Below, piece after piece: positions 8,153 through 18,654 of a stretch of 64,000 bases of DNA (position 1 is the first letter of the stretch; every line of letters starts with the position of its first letter). The stretch comes from Duganella rivi (GTDB taxonomy: Bacteria; Pseudomonadota; Gammaproteobacteria; Burkholderiales; Burkholderiaceae_D), in assembly GCF_009857435.1 (NCBI RefSeq), contig NZ_WWCK01000002.1, forward strand, positions 620,001 to 684,000, written 5' to 3'. The notes beneath the pieces were generated by a model. It did no database searches. It saw only the letters and a program-made list of their open reading frames with translations, and was not told the DNA's origin. The position numbers and the translations under genes are program-made.

Positions 8153-10240
8153 ATGCCCCGTGTTCGACCGGCGCTTCCGCCATTTCGCCCCCGTTTCAAA
8201 CACCTTGCCGCCGCGTCGATGCTGGCGCTGCTCGCCCTGCGCGCGACCGCCGCGCCGGCATCGCCGCATCCCGACTGGCCGGGTGCCGGCCAGCTGTACG
8301 TCGGCACCTGCTACCAGCCGGTCGACCGCAGCGCCGAACAGATCGCGCGCGACATCGCGCTGATGCGCGAATCCGGCTTCAAGGTGGTGCGCATGGGCGA
8401 CCTGTCGTGGGATTATTTCGAGCCGGCCGACGGCCAATTCAGCTTCCAGCGCTTCGACGCGATCATGGACCAGATGCATGCGGCCGGCATCAAGGTCATC
8501 CTCGACATCGCCGGCCTGCCGGCGCCGCTGTGGCTGCACCGCAAATATCCCGGCGTCGACCTGGTCACGCAGCAGGGCACGCGCCTCGATCCGGCCGAGC
8601 GCTACATGGACAATATCAGCGATCCCGACTACAAGCGCCTGGTGAAGCGCTTCGCCGACACGCTGACGCGGCGCTACGCCAGGCATCCGGCGCTAATGGC
8701 GATCGGCTTCGACAACGAGATCGGCAACGGCTTCATGTCGTATTCCGAGGCCGACCGCAAGCGCTTCATCGTCTGGCTCAAGAAGAAGTACGGCAACCTC
8801 GACGCGCTGAACCAGGCCTGGGCCACGCAGCGCTGGTCGCGCCGCATCGGCGACTGGGACGAGGTGCGCCTGCCTTACGCCGAGGGCCCCGGACCGTTCG
8901 AGCGCCAGCTCGACCTGCGCCGCTACTGGTCCGACGTCACCATCGAGACGCTGGCCGACCTGGAAGCGGTGCGGCAAAAGAACGCGCCCGACAAGCCTGC
9001 CATCTCCAACCTGTGGGACAGCGCCGGGCGCAAGGGCTTCGACTACCTGTCGAGCTACCGCCGCTACGCCCACTACGGCGCCATGGGCTTCTATCCGGGC
9101 GAGCCGGTTGGCGCCGGCTTCGAGGCGCTGATGATGAAGGCCGGCATGTCCACGCCGATCTGGTTCAACGAGTTCACCGCCGGCGGTCCCGGCTACTACG
9201 GCACCAAGGGACGCTCGCGCATGTGGGCCCATTTCGGCCTGCTGCTGGGCGCGCAGTCGGTGCTGGCGTGGACCTTCAACAGCCATCTGGGCGGCGAGGA
9301 GCAGGCGCTGTTCGGCCTGCTCGACCACGACGACCGGCCGTCCTGGAAGCTGGGCGAGTTCGCCACCATCGCGGCCGATTTCGCCAAGCTGCAAAAACTG
9401 GGCTTCCCGCGCATGACCCAGCCCAAGGTCGCCATCGCCTACTCGTTCGACAACATGCAGGCCACCAACCCGGTCGGCTCGCAGCAGACCAACACCGTCA
9501 AGCCCTACCTGACCACGCCGTACATGACGCAGGCGCACAACGCCTTCGCACCGCTGCTCAAGGATAATGTCGACGTCGCCGTGATCAATATTGCGCACGA
9601 AGACTTGAGCCGCTACCGCCTGCTCGTGGTGCCCGGCATGTACCTGCTGGACCAGGCCAGCACGGACGCGATCCGCAAATTCGTCGCCGACGGCGGCACC
9701 GCCGTCATGACCGCTTATTCGGCCAAGGTCGATGGCCGCAACCAATGGTACGGCACGCCGTTGCCGGGCGGCCTGAGCGACGTCTTCGGCCTGCGCACCA
9801 ACGAGTTCTACAAGGACGAGGGGCTGCTCACCCGCATCGGGGATGAGGACATCAAGAGCAGCATCCCATATTACGAGGTGCTGGAGCCGTCGAGCGCGCA
9901 GGTGCTGGCGCGCTTCACCAAAACAGAGGGCATGCCGCCGTCGGTCACCGTCAACCAGTACGGCAAGGGGCAGGCGATCTACGTCGCCACGCCGGCCCAG
10001 CCGCAGCTGATGCGGCCGCTGTACCGCCAGCTGTACGCCAGCCTCGGGATCAAGCCGGGACCGGCGACACCGGACGGCGTCTACGCGCGCGAAGTCGAGG
10101 GCAGGGTGTTGTACGTCAACACCACCACCGAGCCGCGCGAAGTCGGCATCGACGGCAGTATGGCCGGCATGCTGACCGGCCAGCGCTGGAACGGCAAGCT
10201 GGTGCTGCCGCCGTACGGCGTCGAGCTGCTGTCCAAATGA
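8153..10240 (+). CDS. Exported GH42-like beta-galactosidase
   Basis: Protein of 695 residues with a signal peptide (about 40 residues, Arg-rich then AAASMLALLALRATAAPA) and a glycoside hydrolase family 42-type TIM barrel. The probable acid/base is Glu189 in GFDNEIGN and the probable nucleophile Glu340 in WFNEFTAGGPG. A trimerisation/glutamine-amidotransferase-like middle domain follows (about residues 420-620, RLLVVPGMYLLD) and a short C-terminal beta domain. AAGGAG lies 8-9 nt before the ATG. The stop overlaps an in-frame ATG of the next gene and the pair is surely co-transcribed. The expected role is removal of terminal beta-galactose in the periplasm or outside the cell; the exact substrate cannot be read from sequence. 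Confidence 0.88.
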   Translation: MPRVRPALPPFRPRFKHLAAASMLALLALRATAAPASPHPDWPGAGQLYVGTCYQPVDRSAEQIARDIALMRESGFKVVRMGDLSWDYFEPADGQFSFQRFDAIMDQMHAAGIKVILDIAGLPAPLWLHRKYPGVDLVTQQGTRLDPAERYMDNISDPDYKRLVKRFADTLTRRYARHPALMAIGFDNEIGNGFMSYSEADRKRFIVWLKKKYGNLDALNQAWATQRWSRRIGDWDEVRLPYAEGPGPFERQLDLRRYWSDVTIETLADLEAVRQKNAPDKPAISNLWDSAGRKGFDYLSSYRRYAHYGAMGFYPGEPVGAGFEALMMKAGMSTPIWFNEFTAGGPGYYGTKGRSRMWAHFGLLLGAQSVLAWTFNSHLGGEEQALFGLLDHDDRPSWKLGEFATIAADFAKLQKLGFPRMTQPKVAIAYSFDNMQATNPVGSQQTNTVKPYLTTPYMTQAHNAFAPLLKDNVDVAVINIAHEDLSRYRLLVVPGMYLLDQASTDAIRKFVADGGTAVMTAYSAKVDGRNQWYGTPLPGGLSDVFGLRTNEFYKDEGLLTRIGDEDIKSSIPYYEVLEPSSAQVLARFTKTEGMPPSVTVNQYGKGQAIYVATPAQPQLMRPLYRQLYASLGIKPGPATPDGVYAREVEGRVLYVNTTTEPREVGIDGSMAGMLTGQRWNGKLVLPPYGVELLSK

Positions 10241-10260
10241 GCGCGGCACGGAGAAACCAT

Positions 10261-12576
10261 ATGAAACGCATGACCACCATGGCGATCGCGCTGGCGCTGA
10301 CCTTGCCACGCCTGGCCGGCGCCGCCGGCCCGATCCCGTATGCGAGCGAGCACATCATCGCCGCCGGCGACAGCGCCGCCGTGATCGCCGAAAAAGCGGC
10401 CAAGGTGCTGCCGCGCCCGAACCAGTCGGCCTGGATGCGCATGGAACGCACCTTCTTCCTGCACTTCGGCGTCAACACCTTCAACCAGGTGGAGTGGGGC
10501 AGCGGACGCGAAGACCCGGCCATCTTCAACCCCAGCGCGCTGGACGCGAACCAATGGCTGCGCAGCGTCAAGCAGTTCGACGGCAAGATGCTGGTGCTGG
10601 TGGCCAAGCACCACGACGGCTTCGCCATGTGGCCGAGCCGCTACACCGCGCACTCGTCGGCGGCCAGCCCGTGGCGCGGCGGCAAGGGCGACCTGGTGCG
10701 CGAAGTGGCCGACGCTGCGCGCGCCGCCGGCGTCAAGCTGGGCATCTACCTGTCGCCGGCCGACCTGTACCAGCTGCGCACCAATCCGGCCAACCCCGAC
10801 GGCTACTACGGCAACGGCAGCGCCGTGCGGCTGTCCACCATCCCCACCGATCCGGCCAGCTTCAAGAGCGATCCGGCCAGGGGCCGCGCGCCGGCGCCGG
10901 GTTTCGGCACCTTCAGCTACCAGGTCGATGACTACAACCGCTACTTTCTCAACCAGCTGTACGAGCTGCTGACCGCCTACGGCCCGGTGCACGAAGTCTG
11001 GTTCGACGGCGCCAACCCCGACCCCAGCGTGACCGAGCGCTACGACTACGCCGCCTGGTACGACCTGATCCGCAAGCTGCAGCCGCAGGCGGTCATCATG
11101 GGCAAGGGGCCGGACGTGCGCTGGGTCGGCACCGAGAGCGGCTACGGCCGCACCACTGAATGGAGCGTGGTGCCGCTGCCCACCGCGCCGGGCCAGTTCG
11201 ACTGGCCGGACATGCAGGCGGCCGACTTGGGCGGGCGTTCCCGCCTCACGCCCGGCGCACACCTGTGGTGGTATCCGGCCGAGACCAACGTCACCGCGCT
11301 GGCCAACGGCCAGTGGTTCTGGGCCGCCAACAAGAAGCCGCGCCCGGTGGCGCAGCTGGTCGACATCTACTACGCCTCGATTGGCCGCAACAGCAACCTG
11401 ATCCTGAACCTGTCGCCCGACCAACGCGGCTTGCTGCCGGACGACCAGGTGACGGCGCTGGCGCAGGTGGCCGAGGTGGTGCGCGCCACCTTTGCCACCA
11501 ACCTGGCGGTCGGCGCCAGGGTCGAGGCCGACCATGCCGCGCCCGGCCACGGCGCGGCGGCGACGCTCGACGGCAAGCTCGACACCTGGTGGGAGGCCGC
11601 CGCCGGCCGCAGCGACGGCATGCTGACGCTGCGCCTGCCCAAGCCGGCGCGCTTCGACGTGGTGTCGCTGCAGGAGGCGGTGGACCAGCGCGGCCAGCGC
11701 ATCGAAGCGTTCGTGCTGGAGACCTGGGACGGCGCCGCCTGGGTCGCCGCGAAGACGGTCGCCAGCGATGCGCTGACCACGGTGGGGCATCGCCGTCTGC
11801 TGCGGCTGGAGGCCCCGGTGACGGCGTCCAGGGTGCGCGTGCGCATCACCGGCGCGCGGCTGGCGCCGACGCTGGCCGAGATCGGCCTGTACCTGCAGTC
11901 GGCCGATCTGCTGCCGCCGGCGATCGCCGACCGCGGCGCCGACGGCAGCGTGCGCATCAGCCATGCCGCCGGCGGCAGCATCGTCTACACCACCGACGGC
12001 AGCGATCCCGGCCGCCATTCGCCGGTCTACACGGCGCCGCTGGCGCTGGGCGGGAGTAACCTGGTCAAGGCGGCGCGGCTGCTGCCGGACGGCCGGCTGG
12101 GCGTGATCGGCGCGCGCAACTTCATCGGCCTGTCGCCGCGCGGCTGGAAGGTGACGACGGTGGCCAGCGGCGACCTGCAGCAACACCGCGACAGCGCGGC
12201 GCTGGCCATCGACGGCGACCCGGCCACGTTCTGGGAAACCCGGTGGCCGTCGGACCCGCAGCTGCCGCACGCGATCACGGTGGACATGGGCGCGTTGCAC
12301 CGCATCGCCGGCCTGGTGTACCAGCCGCGCCAGGACGGCCAGCTCAACGGCACGGTCGAGCATTTCCGCTTCGAAACCAGCGCGGACGGCGCGCAATGGC
12401 ACACCGCCGTCGCGCGCGGCGTGTTCTCCAACGTGCGCAACAATCCCGACCTGCAGGAGGTGCGCTTCGCGCCGACCGGCGCCCGTTACTTCCGCTTCAC
12501 CGCGCTGGACGACGTCTGGCACAACGGCTGGACCAGCGCCGCCGAGCTGACGGTGATCCCGGTCGAAGCGCCATAG
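10261..12576 (+). CDS. Exported GH29 alpha-L-fucosidase with C-terminal discoidin-like domains
   Basis: The start at 10261 has GGAGA 6 nt before it; the upstream in-frame ATG at 10237, inside the preceding stop, has none. A signal peptide (MKRMTTMAIALALTLPRLAGA) leads into a family 29 barrel with FFLHFGVNTF, KHHDGFAMWPS and the nucleophile motif EVWFDGANPD (Asp near residue 249). Two F5/8-type-C-like domains (about residues 410-545 and 615-770) flank a short chitobiase-like segment (YTTDGSDP). It is downstream of the GH42-like gene, so galactose and fucose are probably stripped from the same glycan. The two-domain tail suggests binding to insoluble or cell-surface polysaccharide. Confidence 0.9.
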   Translation: MKRMTTMAIALALTLPRLAGAAGPIPYASEHIIAAGDSAAVIAEKAAKVLPRPNQSAWMRMERTFFLHFGVNTFNQVEWGSGREDPAIFNPSALDANQWLRSVKQFDGKMLVLVAKHHDGFAMWPSRYTAHSSAASPWRGGKGDLVREVADAARAAGVKLGIYLSPADLYQLRTNPANPDGYYGNGSAVRLSTIPTDPASFKSDPARGRAPAPGFGTFSYQVDDYNRYFLNQLYELLTAYGPVHEVWFDGANPDPSVTERYDYAAWYDLIRKLQPQAVIMGKGPDVRWVGTESGYGRTTEWSVVPLPTAPGQFDWPDMQAADLGGRSRLTPGAHLWWYPAETNVTALANGQWFWAANKKPRPVAQLVDIYYASIGRNSNLILNLSPDQRGLLPDDQVTALAQVAEVVRATFATNLAVGARVEADHAAPGHGAAATLDGKLDTWWEAAAGRSDGMLTLRLPKPARFDVVSLQEAVDQRGQRIEAFVLETWDGAAWVAAKTVASDALTTVGHRRLLRLEAPVTASRVRVRITGARLAPTLAEIGLYLQSADLLPPAIADRGADGSVRISHAAGGSIVYTTDGSDPGRHSPVYTAPLALGGSNLVKAARLLPDGRLGVIGARNFIGLSPRGWKVTTVASGDLQQHRDSAALAIDGDPATFWETRWPSDPQLPHAITVDMGALHRIAGLVYQPRQDGQLNGTVEHFRFETSADGAQWHTAVARGVFSNVRNNPDLQEVRFAPTGARYFRFTALDDVWHNGWTSAAELTVIPVEAP

Positions 12577-12580
12577 TACC

Positions 12581-12604
12581 GGCAGTCCGTGGGCTGCCCT
12601 TTTT
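12581..12604 (+). terminator. Terminator after the GH42-GH29 operon
   Basis: GGCAGTC (12581-12587) pairs with GGCTGCC (12592-12598, one T-G wobble) around a small loop, and a T-run starts at 12600. It begins 5 nt after the fucosidase stop codon. Confidence 0.8.
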
Positions 12605-12671
12605 GCATTGAGGCCAGTTGGAGTGGACTCTTGCGGAGAAACACTCGACAAACGGCAGGGTCTTTGATGCC

Positions 12672-14282
12672 TCAGGCGTAGGCCAAGGCCAGGTGGTTGC
12701 GCGTCGCTCGCAGCGCGTGTGGTTTCGCCTTCGCGGGCAGGGCGGGTGCGCCACCCGGCAGGCGGAATTGCCCCATCAGGCTGGTCAGCGCATCGGCCTG
12801 CTCGCGCATGGCGACCGCGGCGGCGGCGGACTGCTCGACCAGCGCTGCGTTCTGCTGGGTCATGTCGTCCATTTGGGTGACGGCCTGGTTGATTTGCTGG
12901 ATGCCGTCGCTCTGTTCACCGCTGGCTTCGGAAATTTCGCCCACCACATCCGCCACGCGGTTGATGCTGTCGACGATGCGCTGCATTGCGCCACCGGCCT
13001 GCGCCACCAGCACGCCGCCTTGCTGTACGCGGGCCGACGAGTCGTCGATCAGCGCTTTGATTTCCTTGGCCGCTGCGGACGAACGCTGGGCCAGGCTGCG
13101 CACTTCGGAGGCGACCACGGCAAAGCCGCGGCCCTGGTCGCCGGCGCGCGCCGCCTCGACAGCGGCATTCAGCGCCAGGATATTGGTCTGGAACGCGATG
13201 CCATCGATGACGCTGATGATATCGACGATGCGGGAGGAGGCGGCGCTGATGGCCGCCATGGTGTCGACCACCTGGCTCACCACCTGGCCGCCTTCCTGCG
13301 CGGTGCCGGCGGCGTCGCTGGCCAGCCGGCGCGCCTGCAGTGCGTTGTCGGCGTTGTGCTGGACGGTGCTGGTCAGTTCCTCCATCGAGGATGCGGTTTC
13401 CTCGAGCGCGCCGGCCTGCTGTTCGGTGCGGGCCGACAGGTCCATGTTGCCGCTGGCGATTTCGCTGGAGGCGGTCTGGATCGCGTGGGCGCCGTCCTGC
13501 ACTTCGCCGATGATGGCGGTAAGCTTGTCGCTCATCTGGCTCAGTGCCCGCTGCAGCTGGCCGATTTCATCGTTGCTGCTGTTCTGGACGCGCACCGTCA
13601 GGTCGCCGCCGGCCACCGCGTCGGCCAGCGACACTGCGTCGCGCAGGGCACGTACCAGCTGGCGGACCAGCAGCACACCCGCCGCCGTCACGCCCAGCGT
13701 GATCAGGATGGCGATCGTGCCCGACAGCAGCATGGCGTTGCTGCGCGTCGCGGCGGCTTGCTGCGACGCCGCGTCTGCCAGCTTGATGTTGTAGGCGCGA
13801 TGATCGTGCAAAGCCTGGTCCGCAGCGGCGATTTCTTTCTGGATCGCCATCTGTTGATGACGCGCATCCTCGAAATTGTCCGCGGTCGACAGCGCCAGCA
13901 CGGCATCGCGTGCCGCGTAGTAGGCGTTCAATTTGTCGCGGTCGTCCTGGAGCAACTGGCGGTCATGGTCGTCCGACAGGTCTTCTTTTTCATATTGTGC
14001 CAGTACGTCCGCAATAAGTTGCTGGTGCGCGCGAATATCTTGCAGAGCAGCGGTCTTGTCCGCCGGCGCGGCGCTGGCGATGTGCTTCCAGACCAGGATG
14101 CGCATGCGGAACATGGCTTCCGCCGCATCGTCGAGGTGCTCAATGCTGGGTAAAGAATTGTCGTTGGCGTAGTTCGCCGCCTCATAGACGGAACGAATCT
14201 GCAGCATGCCACTTGCGCCCAGCGCGATCAGACCCGTGACAGCAATGAAAATCAGGATGTACAGTTTTTTTGCAAAAGACAT
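12672..14282 (-). CDS. Methyl-accepting chemotaxis protein
   Basis: Chemoreceptor of 536 residues. N-terminal membrane segment ([21 protein letters not shown]), four-helix-bundle-type periplasmic sensor domain (about residues 30-185), second membrane span ([24 protein letters not shown]), HAMP linker, then the long coiled-coil signalling domain with the conserved tip [20 protein letters not shown]. It ends ALAYA and has no CheR-tethering pentapeptide. GGAG precedes the ATG. It is the first gene of the signalling block and on the opposite strand to the glycosidases. The ligand is unknown and no che genes are in the window, so it must feed an array encoded elsewhere. Confidence 0.95.
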   Translation of the reverse strand: MSFAKKLYILIFIAVTGLIALGASGMLQIRSVYEAANYANDNSLPSIEHLDDAAEAMFRMRILVWKHIASAAPADKTAALQDIRAHQQLIADVLAQYEKEDLSDDHDRQLLQDDRDKLNAYYAARDAVLALSTADNFEDARHQQMAIQKEIAAADQALHDHRAYNIKLADAASQQAAATRSNAMLLSGTIAILITLGVTAAGVLLVRQLVRALRDAVSLADAVAGGDLTVRVQNSSNDEIGQLQRALSQMSDKLTAIIGEVQDGAHAIQTASSEIASGNMDLSARTEQQAGALEETASSMEELTSTVQHNADNALQARRLASDAAGTAQEGGQVVSQVVDTMAAISAASSRIVDIISVIDGIAFQTNILALNAAVEAARAGDQGRGFAVVASEVRSLAQRSSAAAKEIKALIDDSSARVQQGGVLVAQAGGAMQRIVDSINRVADVVGEISEASGEQSDGIQQINQAVTQMDDMTQQNAALVEQSAAAAVAMREQADALTSLMGQFRLPGGAPALPAKAKPHALRATRNHLALAYA

Positions 14283-14373
14283 GATGGACTCCAGCCGAAG
14301 ATGGCGGCACCTGCCGCGTTGAAGCCATCATGCCACTGACATTTGATGAAATCAATTAATTTGATTAAATCGT

Positions 14374-16527
14374 TTATTTATGTTGTTCTGCGGCATCATT
14401 TGAGGGCAGCCAGCGCGCCAGCATGGTTGAGAACGCCGTGGTGGTGAACGGCTTGCTCAGGTAATCATCGGCGCCTGCTGCCAGACAGCGTTCGCGGTCC
14501 CCCTCGATGGCGCTGGCGGTCAGTGCCACCACCGGGGTACGTGGCCGGTTTTGCGCCTGCTCCCACAGGCGGAAGCGACGCGTCGCTTCATAACCGTCCA
14601 TGACCGGCATCATGCAATCCATGAGTACGATGTCATAACTGCCGCGCTCGAGCGCCGCCAGCGCCTGGGCGCCGTCATGCGCCTCGTCGACTTCCCAGTC
14701 GAGTTTTTTCAGCAGGATGGAGGCCAGTTGCCGGTTCATTTCGGAGTCTTCCACCAGCAACACCCGCTTGCCCGCGGCTGGCGAGATTGGTGTGGGGGCC
14801 GGTGCCGGTGCCGGCACGCTAAGGTAGCGCGAGGGAATATCAACGCTGAAGCTTGCCCCTGCGCCAGCCTCACTGGTGCAGGTGATGCTGCCGCCCATCA
14901 AGCCAACCAGCCGATGGCAAATCGCCAGCCCAAGCCCGGTGCCGGTGTAACTGGCATCGCGTTCAGGCTGGCTGAACGGTTCGAACAATTGTGCCTGCGC
15001 CGCAGCGGCGATGCCGATGCCCTGATCGCGCACCCGGTATCGCAGCAGCCATTGCTCGCCCTCGGGACGGGCGCTGAAGCTCAGTTCGACCTCACCGCTG
15101 GAGGTAAATTTAATCGCATTGTCGAGCAAGTTGCCCAGAATCTGGCGCAGGGCGCCGATGTCGCCCTCGACTTGCCCGGGCGGTGCACTGCACCGGTACA
15201 GCAGCCGCAGGCCCTTGCGTTCAGCGGCCGGGCGGTGCAAGGCCACCATTTGCGCCACCAGCTGCCCCGGATCATATGGCTGACGGCTGATCGGCATCCG
15301 ATTGGCCTCAAGCCGCGAAAAGTCCAGCAGGTCGTTGATGATGTTCAGTAGCTGGGCCGTCCCCTGATGGACGTTGTTGGCATAGCCGCGCTGCTTGGGG
15401 TCGAGCTTGGTATCGAGCAGTAATTCGGACATGCCCAGTATCGCATTCATAGGCGTGCGGATTTCATGGCTCATCATGGCCAGGAAGCGCGATTTGGCGG
15501 CGTTGGCCTCGTCCGCGCGCGCCTTGAGCGCCAGCGCCTGATTGGCGTCGCTTTCGCGCCGGGCCAGCAAGCGCGCCACCAGCCAGAATGCCGCCAGTGT
15601 GACCAGCGCACTGGCGGCGCCGACAGCGCCGATCAGGCGCATGCTGGTGTGCCAGCCGGAGAACAAGGTGCGGTCGCTGATGCTGGCGCTGAGCAGCACC
15701 GGATAGTCGCGCACCGCGCGTACGGCAATCAGGCTGGCGGCCGCCGCGCCGGCGCCACGGCCGGGCGCAAGGTAGATGATATCGTGTTGCTTGCCGCTGG
15801 CGAGGCGCGGCATGTCGAGCGCCGATGACGCCAGCGGCCAGCGCGCCAGCAGCGTGGCATCCTGCCGGTACAGCGCGATTGCCGCTTGCCCGTTCAGGCT
15901 GGCGGTACGGAATGACTCGCTCAGATAGGCGGCCGAGATCCCGACCACTGCCACGCCGGCAAATCGGCCATGGCTATCGTCGAGCCGCTGGCTCAGGTAA
16001 AAAATCTGGCGGCCGTCGCGCGGGTCCGCCTCGGGTGCGCTCAGATAGGGCTGCGCGACTGCGTGGCTGCGGTGGTAGCGAAAATAATCGCGCTGCGCGA
16101 CGCTGGCCGGTACCGCCGGATGACCGCGCGTGGAGGCCTGCACTGTGCCGGCCGCATCAACGATTTCGGCGACCGCGATTTGCGGCAGCATGGCGGCCTG
16201 GTCGCGCATGCTGCGGTGGACCTCAAGGCTGTCGAGGTTGCCGGTATTGCTGTGCGCCAGGCCGGCCAGGCTATCGAGCATCAGGTGGCCGGAGCCCAGG
16301 GTCTGGGCGACGTTCTCCGCCAGCACCTGGCTCAGGTTGCCAAGGTCCAGTCGCCAGTCCGCGATCTCATGCTCGCGCAGCAGCCAGCCGGAGGCGCCGA
16401 CGCTGGCGCCGAGCAGCGCCAGCAGTCCGGCGCAGATCAGCGCCGCCAGCCGCCGTGCGCTGCCGCCCGCGCGCTGGCCTGGCGCCGGGCCCGCGGCCAC
16501 CACCGGTTCAGGCGGCAATGCTGTCAT
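14374..16527 (-). CDS. Hybrid sensor histidine kinase (PDC/Cache-type sensor, HisKA, HATPase, REC)
   Basis: About 717 residues. Two membrane spans ([20 protein letters not shown] and [19 protein letters not shown]) enclose a periplasmic Cache-like domain with [10 protein letters not shown]. The kinase core has the phosphorylated histidine His354 in [15 protein letters not shown], an ATPase domain with N and G boxes ([26 protein letters not shown]), and a C-terminal receiver with [13 protein letters not shown]. It has no Hpt domain of its own; the upstream gene is a free Hpt that could complete the relay. An ATG start at 16527 is used, with a TTG 6 nt upstream as the alternative. It overlaps the Hpt gene by 20 nt. 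Confidence 0.92.
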   Translation of the reverse strand: MTALPPEPVVAAGPAPGQRAGGSARRLAALICAGLLALLGASVGASGWLLREHEIADWRLDLGNLSQVLAENVAQTLGSGHLMLDSLAGLAHSNTGNLDSLEVHRSMRDQAAMLPQIAVAEIVDAAGTVQASTRGHPAVPASVAQRDYFRYHRSHAVAQPYLSAPEADPRDGRQIFYLSQRLDDSHGRFAGVAVVGISAAYLSESFRTASLNGQAAIALYRQDATLLARWPLASSALDMPRLASGKQHDIIYLAPGRGAGAAAASLIAVRAVRDYPVLLSASISDRTLFSGWHTSMRLIGAVGAASALVTLAAFWLVARLLARRESDANQALALKARADEANAAKSRFLAMMSHEIRTPMNAILGMSELLLDTKLDPKQRGYANNVHQGTAQLLNIINDLLDFSRLEANRMPISRQPYDPGQLVAQMVALHRPAAERKGLRLLYRCSAPPGQVEGDIGALRQILGNLLDNAIKFTSSGEVELSFSARPEGEQWLLRYRVRDQGIGIAAAAQAQLFEPFSQPERDASYTGTGLGLAICHRLVGLMGGSITCTSEAGAGASFSVDIPSRYLSVPAPAPAPTPISPAAGKRVLLVEDSEMNRQLASILLKKLDWEVDEAHDGAQALAALERGSYDIVLMDCMMPVMDGYEATRRFRLWEQAQNRPRTPVVALTASAIEGDRERCLAAGADDYLSKPFTTTAFSTMLARWLPSNDAAEQHK

Positions 16528-16861
16528 CCTCAACGCTGGCCGTCACTTCCGTTAGCACTTGCATGAACAGCCGGCCCAGTTCCGGCGTCTCTGCCGGCTG
16601 CTGGCTGCGCGCCGCCACCTCCAGCGCCTGCAGCTGCGCGGTCAGGCGGTCGGCGCCGACCAGGGTGGTCATGCCCTTGAGGGAGTGGCTGAGGCGGCCA
16701 ATGGCGGCATAATCGCCGCGCTGCAGGGCGCTGACCAGCTGGCGGAACAGCTCCGGCGCATGCTCCATGAAGGTTTGCGCCAGCACGCGGAAGGTGCTGC
16801 GGTCGCCAGCCAGGCGCATCAGCACCGCCGGGTCGATTGCTTGGTAGATAGCTGTGCTCAT
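16508..16861 (-). CDS. Free histidine phosphotransfer (Hpt) protein
   Basis: Single-domain Hpt protein of 117 residues. The four-helix bundle carries the phosphorylatable histidine in [18 protein letters not shown]. It is translated between two sensor kinases: its ATG overlaps the stop of the upstream kinase (ATGA at 16858-16861) and its 3' end overlaps the downstream hybrid kinase. It could accept phosphate from that kinase's receiver and pass it to the excisionase-type or HD-GYP regulator nearby; the partner choice is inference. Confidence 0.9.
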   Translation of the reverse strand: MSTAIYQAIDPAVLMRLAGDRSTFRVLAQTFMEHAPELFRQLVSALQRGDYAAIGRLSHSLKGMTTLVGADRLTAQLQALEVAARSQQPAETPELGRLFMQVLTEVTASVEDDSIAA

Positions 16862-18543
16862 GATGATGCCTCCTCGCTCATGGTGATGGCGCCGGCGGCG
16901 TGCTGCAGGCGCAGATAGGGCAGGGTCACCACAAAGACCGTGCCGTCGTTGTTGCTGCTTTCCAGCAAAATGGTGCCGCCCATCAGTTGGGTCAGGCGAT
17001 GGGCGATGGCCAGGCCGAGGCCGGCGCCATCGCGGCCGCGGCTGGCGCTATCGTCGGCCACGGTAAATTGTTCAAACAGGCGCTGGCGCACGGCGGCAGG
17101 AATGCCGGGGCCGGTATCGCAGACGCGGAACATCAGCTGGTTGGGGGCGCTGCGCACCAGCAGCCGCACGCTGCCGGCGCTGGCCGCCTCGACCGCGTTG
17201 CGCAGCAGGATATCGAGCACGCGCAGCAGCTTGGCGCGGTCGCACACATAATGGCGCGGCAGGTTGTGGCCGAACTCCAGTTTCAGCGCCAGGCCCTTGG
17301 ACTCGGCCATGGTGCGATGGGCACTCAGCGCGCGCTGCACCAGCTCGCCAAGCTGCTCCTGGCGCAGATCCAGTGCCGCATGGCCTGATTCGAGTCCGCT
17401 CAATTCCAGTACCGCTTCGACCAGGCCAAGCAGGCGCATCCCGCATGCATGGATACGGCTGGCAAAATCACCGGTTTTGCTGGCGCCCAGTTCAGCCTGC
17501 AGCAACTCTGAATAGCCGAGCACGCCATTGAGCGGGGTGCGCAGTTCGTGCGACATATTCGACAGGAAGCGCGACTTGGCGACGTTGGCGGCACAGGCCG
17601 CTTCGCGACTGACAATCAGGCGGCGCGTCAGCGCGCTCAGGGCGGCGCTGAAGGCCAGCACCACGGCGGTGACCAGGGCCGCCAGCGCCAGCGACAAGCG
17701 CTGGTGCTCGACAAAGCTGGCCATGCGTTCCTGGCGATCCAGGCCCACCAGCGCATACAGGGGCAGGCCGGTCAGCGGCGCATAGGCATAAAACCGCTTG
17801 CGGCCATCGATCGGACCGTCGTACACGCCGCCGCCGGCGCCGCGCAACATGGCGCCAAACACCGCGCTGGACTTGATATTCTGGCCCAGGCTGTCCTGCT
17901 GGCCGACGCGCCGGGCCCGCACCACGCCATCGGCGCCGATCAGGGCGACCGAGCCGAAGTGACCAACGTCCACTTCGCCGTACAGGTGGGTGAAATACAG
18001 CGGATCGAGCGACACCACCACTACCCCGCCGAAACTGCCGTCGGCCATGGTAATCCGGCGCGAGACTTGCAGCGACCATTTGCGCGACACCCGCCCCAGC
18101 ACCGGCGCGCTGACATACAGCAGATCGGGACTATGGGCGCTGTGAATCCGGATGTGCGGGCGATCCGACAGGTTGGTCGGCACGAAAGGCTGGCTCGACA
18201 GGACGACATTGCCCTGCGCGTCGACAATGGTGAACAGGTTGTACAGGCGGCCCGCACCGAGGCTGCTTTTCAGCTCTTCACTGACATTCAGGCGCCGCCC
18301 CTCGGCAGCGTAGCGCTGGCGCAAGAACAGCGCGGCCTGGTCGGCGGCCAGCACGGTGCGCGCCGCGTGTTCGCTGAACAGCCGCACCAGGTCGCGGCTT
18401 TCGCGCTCGGCGGCGGCGCGCACCTGGCGCTCATCGTTATCAAGCTGCCACAGCGTCAGGCCCCAGGTGCCGGCCAGCAGCAGCACGGTGAACACCGCCA
18501 GCGTCCAGCGGGTGTCGCAGTATCGTTGTACGGATTGCCACAT
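16858..18543 (-). CDS. Sensor histidine kinase with double-Cache-type sensor
   Basis: Protein of 561 residues with membrane spans near residues 15-33 and 285-308 and a Cache-type periplasmic sensor between them (LYNLFTIVDAQGNVV, SDRPHIRIH, WSLQVSRRI). The cytoplasmic kinase has His332 in NMSHELRTPLNGVLGYSELL and an ATPase domain ending with GLGLAIAHRLTQLMGGTI. There is no receiver or Hpt domain, so its partner must be in trans, most simply the regulator encoded just upstream at 18655-19266. GGGAG lies 6 nt before the ATG. Confidence 0.92.
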   Translation of the reverse strand: MWQSVQRYCDTRWTLAVFTVLLLAGTWGLTLWQLDNDERQVRAAAERESRDLVRLFSEHAARTVLAADQAALFLRQRYAAEGRRLNVSEELKSSLGAGRLYNLFTIVDAQGNVVLSSQPFVPTNLSDRPHIRIHSAHSPDLLYVSAPVLGRVSRKWSLQVSRRITMADGSFGGVVVVSLDPLYFTHLYGEVDVGHFGSVALIGADGVVRARRVGQQDSLGQNIKSSAVFGAMLRGAGGGVYDGPIDGRKRFYAYAPLTGLPLYALVGLDRQERMASFVEHQRLSLALAALVTAVVLAFSAALSALTRRLIVSREAACAANVAKSRFLSNMSHELRTPLNGVLGYSELLQAELGASKTGDFASRIHACGMRLLGLVEAVLELSGLESGHAALDLRQEQLGELVQRALSAHRTMAESKGLALKLEFGHNLPRHYVCDRAKLLRVLDILLRNAVEAASAGSVRLLVRSAPNQLMFRVCDTGPGIPAAVRQRLFEQFTVADDSASRGRDGAGLGLAIAHRLTQLMGGTILLESSNNDGTVFVVTLPYLRLQHAAGAITMSEEASS

Positions 18544-18612
18544 GGCGTACTCCCGTGGCCGGTCGCTGCCCGAGATGGGCGGCGTTCTGCCGGCCTGATA
18601 ACTGAAGCATGC

Positions 18613-18638
18613 GTCAAATTCCCGGATTTGTCAAATTC
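18613..18638. repeat. Direct repeat GTCAAATTC, 17 bp apart, upstream of a sensor kinase gene
   Basis: GTCAAATTC occurs at 18613-18621 and 18630-18638 in the AT-rich gap between the excisionase-type regulator and the kinase that follows it on the minus strand. On that strand the second copy contains TTGACA, a possible -35 box. It may be a binding repeat for a regulator of the kinase operon. Confidence 0.35.
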
Positions 18639-18654
18639 AATTAATTCGTTAAAT

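Noticed and set aside
7744-9567. A 607-codon open frame running from the tRNA region into the GH42 gene
   Set aside because: It crosses two tRNA genes and a terminator and then reads the GH42 gene out of frame; the protein is low-complexity Arg/Ala/Gly.
12618-14153. A 511-codon plus-strand frame opposite the chemoreceptor gene
   Set aside because: It is the antisense shadow of a clear MCP gene and has no recognisable domain.
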